From contig JAVYSB010000002.1 of NCBI GenBank assembly GCA_038729425.1, positions 209,097 through 273,096 on the forward strand: DNA of 64,000 bases. The letters are read 5' to 3'. This document shows positions 58,246 through 64,000 of this stretch, piece by piece. Each line of letters begins with the position of its first letter. Within the stretch, counting starts at the first letter, position 1. The translations under genes were made by a program, and so were the position numbers. The stretch comes from Thermoplasmataceae archaeon (GTDB lineage Archaea; Thermoplasmatota; Thermoplasmata; Thermoplasmatales; Thermoplasmataceae). The notes under the pieces were generated by a model, which saw only the letters and a list, made by a program, of their open reading frames with translations, was not told the origin of the DNA and made no database searches.

Positions 58246-59042
58246 TCCAGCGTATTTCTCACTGGGCAGCTTTATTCTGATATTTCCTACCTTTTTGAAG
58301 CGTATCTTCCCTTCGAGAAAAAACACAGACCTTCAAATCAATGTTCTGTTCACAAAAATTATTGCCAGTTCTACGCTAATACAGGAAGCCGCTTATTTCG
58401 TTTCGGAGAACGTCATTTGCGAATGTCAGCCAGGAACATATTTAGACGCCCTTAGTGAGGGACCAGGAAATAATATACTTCCAGATAGTTTTGCACTAAA
58501 ATTTTTTGGGATTTACAGACTGATAAGATGCTAGCGTCTGAATGGAGTTTTCGATTTTGACATCAAAAATAAGATGGCATCTCCTTTGTAAATTGTATTT
58601 CCGTTGTGAGCCAAAAGAAACAGCTTTATTCATACTTATTAAAGTTTTTTTCAACCCGGCTTGAGGTTTGAAATCCATTTTGATAGGGATGCTCAGAGAA
58701 TTAGCTTATACAAGGGAAATACCCAGGGACAAAATTTAGTAAGTGGTGCTTTTAATGATTTTAGTCCGAACAGTTCATAAATAATGATGTTCATTTTACA
58801 TTATGTGAATTGTTTTCATGTAGTGCATGGTCCGGGATATATTTTGAAATTGGTTAAAATCAATTAGGAAGCATCTTCGTCCCAGTAATTTTATCCTAAT
58901 TGCGTGCAAGAGATTTTGCCTATTGAGATTGAGGAAACACTCTTTGAATCTGAGCTCTTTTGAAAATGGTAGCCCAATAATTTATTAAAAAGTGCTCTAA
59001 ATTTGGATTCAGGAAGCTGTATAAACAAATATACGTGTTAGA
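58246..59042. other. long AT-rich intergenic stretch after the cassette
   Basis: About 800 bp without a supported gene, the longest gap in the window. A 79-codon open frame (58295-58534, +) has no family-like sequence. The composition is more AT-rich than the core genes. It ends at tRNA-Thr, a common site for integrated elements; no integrase or direct repeat of the tRNA end was found. Confidence 0.5.
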
Positions 59043-59116
59043 AGCCGCCGACGGGATTCGGACCCGCGACCTCGTGCTTACCAAGCACGCGCTCTACTAG
59101 GCTGAGCTACGGCGGC
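59043..59116 (-). tRNA. trnT: tRNA-Thr (anticodon GGU)
   Basis: Read on the minus strand: acceptor arms GCCGCCG and CGGCGGC with discriminator U, D-arm GCTCAGCC...GAGC, anticodon arm CGTGC-TTGGTAA-GCACG (anticodon GGT), T-arm CGGG-TCCGAAT-CCCG. No intron is present. It is divergent from MCM and borders the long non-coding stretch to its left. Confidence 0.95.
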
Positions 59117-59267
59117 AATGAATATGGGAAAGAAACTATGTATATAATTCCTTTCAGTTGTTGAGCCAAGACCCGCAGCAAAGCTGAGGAACCCGAAACA
59201 CCTGCTGTTTGTTGGTCCCCAACACTGGAATAAGAAGGTTAAATATCGCACATCGTTATCTAAAATC

Positions 59268-61391
59268 ATGTTCTCTGTGGGGGAGGAGGAAGCAGACCTA
59301 ATAAAGCAGCACTGGGCTGACTTTTTCAGTAAATACGGTTACAGGACCGCCATAAATTTCCTCAGCACTCAGTATCCAGATGAGAAATCCCTGAAGGTTT
59401 CATTCAGGGATATATATGATTATGATTCTGACGTTCCCTCTTTTTCCTCAAACGTTCTGCAGATGCCAGAACTTTATCTGGGGATAGGAGAAAGCGTAAT
59501 CTCAGATGTTATGCAGCAGAAAAAACCCTCTGATTCGAGGAGAGTGAACATACGCCTTGTAGACCTTCCTGCTAAGGACGTAGATACTGAGATCCGCAAC
59601 ATCAGGAGTTACCACGTTGGAACCCTGATCAGCGTCAGTGGCATAATAAGGAAGAATACAGAAGTTCTTCCCAGGCTCCAAAATGCAGCCTTTGAATGCA
59701 CTGTATGCGGAACGATAAATTATGTGAAGCAGGAAAGGGGAAGGCAGGATGAACCAGTAAGATGCCGTAACGAAGAGTGCGGACTTGACCGGACCAAGAC
59801 TAGATTTAAGTTGCTGACGGGCGAATCAGAGTTTGTGGATATCGAAAAGATTGAAATCCAGGAAAATCCGGAAACGCTTGAAGGGGGAGCACAACCACAG
59901 AGAATCACCGTCGTTCTGGAGGACGATCTTACAGGGAAGCTCTTTCCGGGAGATAGAGTTATCATAGATGGAATTCTCAAAGCCGAACAGAAAAGAGCTG
60001 GTCCGGCTCTGTTAACGGAGTTCAGCGTGTATCTTTATACCATCAACTACAGGAAGGAATCAAAGGATGTTGAGAACATTCACATCACGGAAGAGGACGA
60101 ACATGCCATCATTGAGCTATCTAAGGAGCCGAATATAATAGATAGGCTCGCCAGTTCCATTGCACCAACGATCTTCGGGCTTGAAATGGTCAAGACTAGC
60201 CTCGTGCTTCAGATGTTCGGCGGTGTACGAAAAACGATGAAGGATGGCACCAACATCCGCGGGGATATCCACATTCTCATGGTTGGAGATCCTGGAACTG
60301 CGAAGTCGCAGCTTCTGAGGTACATGACTGAAATTTCTCCGAGGGGAGTGTTTGCATTCGGGAGGGGTTCAAGTGCGGCTGGACTGACAGCGGCCGCCGT
60401 GAGAGATGAGTTTGGTGAAGGAAGGTGGTCTCTTGAAGCAGGGGCCCTAGTACTGGCTGATAACGGCTTCGCTGCCATTGACGAACTGGATAAGATGGAT
60501 GACAGGGATACGGCTTCGATGCATGAGGCTATGGAACAGCAGACCGTCACAATATCAAAGGCAGGAATTATGGCCACGCTGAAATCGAGGTGCTCAATAC
60601 TGGGAGCCGCAAACCCGAAATTCGGGCGCTATGATCAGAACAAGACCATCGTGGATCAGATTGATTTTCCTCCGCCTCTTCTTTCCCGTTTTGATGTCAT
60701 ATTCAAGATGATTGACGTTCCGGAGAGGAACAACGACTCGAAGCTTGCGGAGCATATCCTGAAGGCGCATCGCGTTGGTGAAATTTACCGGAGTCTTGAG
60801 CAGAACGAGTTGACCGACATTGAAATACCAGAGGAAAAAGAATTCACACCACCAATAGAAAAGGAAATGGTGAGGAAATACGTGTCTTATGCAAAGAGCA
60901 GGGTCTTCCCCAGGTTATCAGATGAGGCCATCAGCCTGCTGAAGGATGAGTATGTCACCACTAGAAATACAGGAACCGACTCAATACCAATAACCGCAAG
61001 ACAACTGGAAAGTACGATCAGGCTTGCAGAAGCAGCAGCCAAGGCTAGGCTTTCCGGCGTGGTATCTTACAACGATGCACTTCTCGCCAAGAGGATTGTT
61101 GACTATTATCTCCGTGACGTGTCAACGAGCAATGGAGAGCAGAGCATAGACATACTGTACACTGGAATGAGCTCCAAACAGAGAGGCGAAGCCGAAAAGG
61201 TCCTGGACATAATCAAGGAGATTGCCAGAGAGCTCGGTGGAGAAAAGAAGACGGTGGAAATTGAGGAGGTCATAAGGGTTGCAGTTTCCCGCGGAATGAC
61301 AAAAGAGAATGTGGAAACAGCCCTCTCAAAAATGAAAAACCAGGGGCAGATATATGAACCCGGCTACGGGAAGGTTGGGGTTATCAAATGA
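59268..61391 (+). CDS. mcm: replicative DNA helicase MCM
   Basis: The archaeal replicative helicase, 707 residues. The N-terminal domain carries a zinc site C144, C147, C166, C171; the AAA+ core has Walker A GDPGTAKS (340-347), a Walker B ending AIDELDKM and the arginine-finger segment LLSRFD. A winged helix ends the protein. No intein is present. A TATA box (GTTAAATAT, 59238-59246) is centred 26 nt before the ATG. It overlaps DUF424 by 4 nt. Confidence 0.97.
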   Translation: MFSVGEEEADLIKQHWADFFSKYGYRTAINFLSTQYPDEKSLKVSFRDIYDYDSDVPSFSSNVLQMPELYLGIGESVISDVMQQKKPSDSRRVNIRLVDLPAKDVDTEIRNIRSYHVGTLISVSGIIRKNTEVLPRLQNAAFECTVCGTINYVKQERGRQDEPVRCRNEECGLDRTKTRFKLLTGESEFVDIEKIEIQENPETLEGGAQPQRITVVLEDDLTGKLFPGDRVIIDGILKAEQKRAGPALLTEFSVYLYTINYRKESKDVENIHITEEDEHAIIELSKEPNIIDRLASSIAPTIFGLEMVKTSLVLQMFGGVRKTMKDGTNIRGDIHILMVGDPGTAKSQLLRYMTEISPRGVFAFGRGSSAAGLTAAAVRDEFGEGRWSLEAGALVLADNGFAAIDELDKMDDRDTASMHEAMEQQTVTISKAGIMATLKSRCSILGAANPKFGRYDQNKTIVDQIDFPPPLLSRFDVIFKMIDVPERNNDSKLAEHILKAHRVGEIYRSLEQNELTDIEIPEEKEFTPPIEKEMVRKYVSYAKSRVFPRLSDEAISLLKDEYVTTRNTGTDSIPITARQLESTIRLAEAAAKARLSGVVSYNDALLAKRIVDYYLRDVSTSNGEQSIDILYTGMSSKQRGEAEKVLDIIKEIARELGGEKKTVEIEEVIRVAVSRGMTKENVETALSKMKNQGQIYEPGYGKVGVIK

Positions 61392-61696
61392 CCGGTCCTG
61401 CAGTGATGAGGATTGTCAGGGCTCAGGGTGAGATACTCCTGTCCGCGGCTGACCAGGATCTTCTTAACACGGAGGTCAGGGAGGGAAAACTTCATCTCAA
61501 TATCTCAGAGGATTTCTACGGTAATGTGAAAGTTTCCGATGATACATTCCGCTCTTCACTAAATCTGTGCACGATTGCAAATCTCGTAGGAGAACACGTA
61601 GTTAACATTGCAATTGAAATGGATCTGGTATCTCCAGAAAACGTCATCTATATAGGCAGGGTGCCTCATGCCCAGCTCGCCAAAATAATCAATTAG
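61388..61696 (+). CDS. DUF424 family protein
   Basis: A 102-residue archaeal protein of DUF424. Family signatures are LLNTEVREGKLHLNISEDFYG, TIANLVGEHVVNIAIEMDLV and the end GRVPHAQ. The function is unknown; in other archaea it occurs near translation or replication genes. Its ATG overlaps the MCM stop by 4 nt. Confidence 0.85.
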   Translation: MTGPAVMRIVRAQGEILLSAADQDLLNTEVREGKLHLNISEDFYGNVKVSDDTFRSSLNLCTIANLVGEHVVNIAIEMDLVSPENVIYIGRVPHAQLAKIIN

Positions 61697-61727
61697 CTTT
61701 ATTCAGCTGCATAAAATAACCAATAAG

Positions 61728-62393
61728 ATGGAAGAATCTGTCAGGAGCGTATTCGAATCAATTCAGGATAAATATGATTTTCTAGACTCCATGATCAGCT
61801 TCGGGTTGGACCAGCCATGGAGGAAGAAGATGGTCAGAGTAATGGAATTACGGGACGGTCTGCATCTTCTGGATTGCGGCGCTGGTACCGGAAAACTCAC
61901 GGCCATAGTTAGCGAAAAATGCCCCACATGCATCATGACTTCACTGGATATTACTGAGAAAATGTTTCGGAAGTCACTGGTTCCAAGGACAAGTTTCGTG
62001 GTTGGCAGCGCTGAGAAACTGCCTTTTCCTGACTCATCCATGGACCGTATAATGTCTGCCTTTCTCACCAGAAACCTTTCGAGCCAGAAAAATTACTTTG
62101 ACGAATCCTTCCGGGTGTTGAAGAAAGGTGGCCTTCTCGTGAACATGGATATCTACAAGCCAGTTATACCTGTATATAGGGAACTTTTTTCTGCATATTT
62201 CTTTCATATTGTGCCGTTCATTGGAGACAGAATGACCCATTCGAAATCATACACTTACCTTGCGAACTCGGTGATACGTTTCAAATCATCCGAGGAAATT
62301 TCCCGCCTGATCAGTGGGGCTGGTATGAAGGTTGAGAAAGTATTGAAGCTCATGCTGGGATCGGTAGTCATACACGTCGCAAGGAAAAGTTGA
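61728..62393 (+). CDS. UbiE/MenG-type SAM-dependent methyltransferase
   Basis: A 221-residue class I methyltransferase. The N-terminus FESIQDKYDFLDSMISFGLDQPWRKKMV is the UbiE/COQ5 family signature, motif I is LLDCGAGTGKLTAI, and AEKLPFPDSSMDRIMSAF follows. The family methylates quinones such as demethylmenaquinone; menaquinones are known from Thermoplasmatales. It lies 31 nt after DUF424. Confidence 0.85.
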   Translation: MEESVRSVFESIQDKYDFLDSMISFGLDQPWRKKMVRVMELRDGLHLLDCGAGTGKLTAIVSEKCPTCIMTSLDITEKMFRKSLVPRTSFVVGSAEKLPFPDSSMDRIMSAFLTRNLSSQKNYFDESFRVLKKGGLLVNMDIYKPVIPVYRELFSAYFFHIVPFIGDRMTHSKSYTYLANSVIRFKSSEEISRLISGAGMKVEKVLKLMLGSVVIHVARKS

Positions 62394-62607
62394 ATATTTT
62401 GATACTCAGAGAATGAACCTAACTGTTTAGATAATAGGCGCACATGCTTGCATACGTTTAGAGAATCATTTGCTCAATATCCATGGCAAGATCTCCTTGA
62501 TTCCGACGCTGGGCTAGAAGATTTCAACAGAAGGAATCTCAGAACGCCCCGTGTTAATAGTCACGTGAGGTGGCAGTTGACCTGACAGGAAAATAAGCGG
62601 AACAGGG

Positions 62608-62742
62608 GTGTCTGGGAGCGGGATAACATTGCTGGCGATTGATAAAGTTATAATCCCAGGATACAATGAAGGTGTTATCGGCGAGGCATTGCTAGACAAT
62701 CAGGACATAGTGAATAAACTCGGTCAATTCAGGGTGATCTGA
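62608..62742 (+). CDS. short open frame or gene remnant abutting DAHP synthase
   Basis: A 44-codon frame from GTG 62608 ends in TGA immediately before the DAHP synthase ATG (62743). The translation (VSGSGITLLAIDKVIIPGYN and onward) looks protein-like, and the same frame continues upstream across two TGA stops (62566 and 62578) with similarly protein-like sequence. It may be a decayed gene or a small coupled leader protein. I recognise no family. The 62394-62607 stretch holds nothing else. Confidence 0.3.
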   Translation: MSGSGITLLAIDKVIIPGYNEGVIGEALLDNQDIVNKLGQFRVI

Positions 62743-63525
62743 ATGCAAGGATTCCAGTTAAACGACGAACTGGCAATCGAAGATGGAAAATTTCTGGTTA
62801 TAGCCGGACCTTGCGCTGTTGAAGACAGGGAACAAATCATCGAGACAGCAAAGTTCCTCAGGCGCCTTGGCGTGAAGGTCTTGAGGGGCGGAGCTTACAA
62901 GCCAAGGACATCACCTGAATCATTCCAGGGACTAGGCCTAGAGGGCTTGAAATTGCTTGCAGAGGCGAGGGAAGCCACAGGCCTTGCCATCGTTACTGAG
63001 GTAATGGATACCTCTGTCATGGATGAGGTTTCAAAATATTCAGACATACTACAGGTTGGGTCAAGAAATTCCCAGAATTTTGCCCTGTTGAAAAAAATAG
63101 GGCATGTAGGGAAGCCTGTGCTACTGAAACGTGGTTTTGGCAATACAATTGACGAGTTCATCAGTTCCGCCAGGTACGTCTCTAATTCCGGGAACCACAG
63201 GGTTCTGCTTGTTGAGCGTGGCATCAGGACGTTTGAGAGTTCTATGAGGTTTACGCTGGATATTGGCGCTGTGCCTGTGCTCCATTCACGGGTAAAGTTT
63301 CCAGTTTTAGTTGATCCGAGTCACCCTGCCGGTCTTGCGGAATTTGTTGGATCTCTGGCCCTGGCTGGTATGGGCGCGGGTGCTGATGGACTGATGATCG
63401 AGGTGCATCCCAATCCGGACAAAGCCAAGAGTGATTCAGCCCAGCAGCTTAATTTCCAGCAGTTCGAGTCGCTCTATGGGAAAATGAAGAAGGTTACTGA
63501 AGCTATGGGCCTTCAAATGATCTGA
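62743..63525 (+). CDS. aroF: 3-deoxy-7-phosphoheptulonate (DAHP) synthase
   Basis: The first enzyme of the shikimate pathway, joining PEP and erythrose-4-phosphate. The 260-residue barrel is of the AroF/KDO8P-synthase-like class (type I beta) with GPCAVEDREQI, RGGAYKPRTSPESFQG and VDPSHPAG. The N-terminal regulatory ferredoxin-like domain of many bacterial forms is absent. A GGGTGATCT Shine-Dalgarno ends 2 nt before the ATG. Pyruvate kinase follows. Confidence 0.94.
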   Translation: MQGFQLNDELAIEDGKFLVIAGPCAVEDREQIIETAKFLRRLGVKVLRGGAYKPRTSPESFQGLGLEGLKLLAEAREATGLAIVTEVMDTSVMDEVSKYSDILQVGSRNSQNFALLKKIGHVGKPVLLKRGFGNTIDEFISSARYVSNSGNHRVLLVERGIRTFESSMRFTLDIGAVPVLHSRVKFPVLVDPSHPAGLAEFVGSLALAGMGAGADGLMIEVHPNPDKAKSDSAQQLNFQQFESLYGKMKKVTEAMGLQMI

Positions 63526-63562
63526 TCGACATTTTCTTTAGAGTGAATGCCTATTTGCATGC

Positions 63563-64000
63563 ATGCCAAAAACCAAGATTATAGCCACCGTTGGACCAGC
63601 CAGCCAGGAACCAGGAATCCTGGCCAAGATGATCGATCTTGGCCTATCCTGCATAAGGATTAATTCTGCCCACATCACTGCCGGTTATATCACTGAGATC
63701 TCGAACATTATCTCGGATCTTAATACAAAGAAGAAAACGCATGTTGCCATTATGGTGGATTTGAAAGGGCCTGAGCTCCGAACCTTAACATTCCCGGGTG
63801 GAACGAAGAACATTATGCTTGGAAAGGAATACAGCCTAACCAAGGGCTCAGCAAGGGACGATCAGATAGGCATTAACCATCCAAGCATTCTTGGATCTCT
63901 AAAACCGGGAGACACAATTTTTATGAGTGATGGCAAGGTTTCACTGACGGTAATCAACTCCTCCAAAGATCAGGCCACCGTTTCTGCTGGAGATAATGCT
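63563..64000 (+). CDS. pyk: pyruvate kinase (partial, C-terminus beyond window)
   Basis: The first 146 residues of a pyruvate kinase: KTKIIATVGPAS, LSCIRINSAHIT (the RxNxSHG segment, here with Ala) and MVDLKGPELR followed by the start of the B domain. It converts PEP and ADP to pyruvate and ATP. The start is the ATG of ATGCCAAAAACC. It runs off the right edge. Confidence 0.9.
   Translation, partial: MPKTKIIATVGPASQEPGILAKMIDLGLSCIRINSAHITAGYITEISNIISDLNTKKKTHVAIMVDLKGPELRTLTFPGGTKNIMLGKEYSLTKGSARDDQIGINHPSILGSLKPGDTIFMSDGKVSLTVINSSKDQATVSAGDNA

Noticed and set aside
58295..58534. 79-codon open frame in the long gap after the cassette
   Set aside because: No recognisable domain or promoter spacing; kept only as a note in the intergenic entry.
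58246..59116. integrated element using tRNA-Thr as attachment site
   Set aside because: No integrase gene and no direct repeat of the tRNA 3' end was found in the window; kept only as a suggestion.
62514..62699. 61-codon minus-strand open frame upstream of DAHP synthase
   Set aside because: The translation is Pro/Ser-rich and looks like the shadow of opposite-strand sequence; no promoter or ribosome site supports it.

Overview
The window is archaeal and reads as the chromosome of a Thermoplasmatales-type euryarchaeon. The RNA polymerase has archaeal subunits with the large subunit split into A' and A'' and an unsplit B. It also carries Topo VI, MCM, aIF1A, aIF2-alpha, Nop10, the XPB-Bax1 pair and a Taw2-like wyosine enzyme. 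The single 5S rRNA gene stands alone, and many genes have a TATA box about 26 nt before the start codon and almost no leader, both of which fit this order. The assignment to an order is inference; no 16S or 23S gene is present to test it.

Layout, left to right. 1-2.9 kb: the edge of an SDR gene, then a tight translation and ribosome-biogenesis operon (L44e, S27e, aIF2-alpha, Nop10, PAC2 chaperone). 2.9-3.2 kb: a decayed TnpB end. 3.5-7.3 kb: Topo VI B and A with a nitrilase-family hydrolase. 7.3-10.6 kb (minus strand): trehalose genes otsA-otsB and a membrane protein. 10.7 kb: solitary 5S rRNA. 11-16.7 kb (minus): indolepyruvate oxidoreductase (iorA, iorB), ADP-forming acyl-CoA synthetase (alpha, beta) and mtnA. 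16.9-26.8 kb: trpS, tRNA-Lys, then the RNA polymerase operon rpoH-B-A'-A'' and nusA. 26.8-29.2 kb: a DUF167 gene, a DtxR-type regulator and an NRAMP-related transporter with a DtxR-like operator in front of it. 29.3-31.2 kb: aIF1A-RIO1-KH operon and initiator tRNA-Met. 31.2-34.1 kb (minus): hemL-hemC-hemD. 34.2-40.5 kb: taw2, two small proteins, uS13-uS4-uS11-rpoD, an IMPase/FBPase, NAD kinase and a JAMM protein.

40.5-46.3 kb (minus): prpD-prpB of the methylcitrate route, two MFS transporters and a TenA-like protein. 46.4-49.9 kb: XPB helicase, Bax1 nuclease and a stand-alone TIR protein. 50-55.8 kb: aspS, an NfeD-type membrane protease homologue, a ROK sugar kinase, a geranylgeranyl-reductase-family flavoprotein and DUF1028. 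55.8-59.0 kb: an accessory-looking patch in which two genes (TPR protein plus an unrecognised protein) lie between long non-coding stretches, next to tRNA-Thr. 59-64 kb: MCM, DUF424, a UbiE-type methyltransferase, a DAHP synthase and the start of pyruvate kinase.

Most of the window is ordinary core genome. The strongest leads are the DtxR-like operator with an atypical NRAMP protein, the unrecognised two-gene cassette at 56.4-58.2 kb, the lone TIR protein behind XPB-Bax1, and several family members that have lost a key residue (NfeD protease Lys, TenA Cys, Nop10 Cys). No CRISPR array, intact insertion sequence or prophage was seen.
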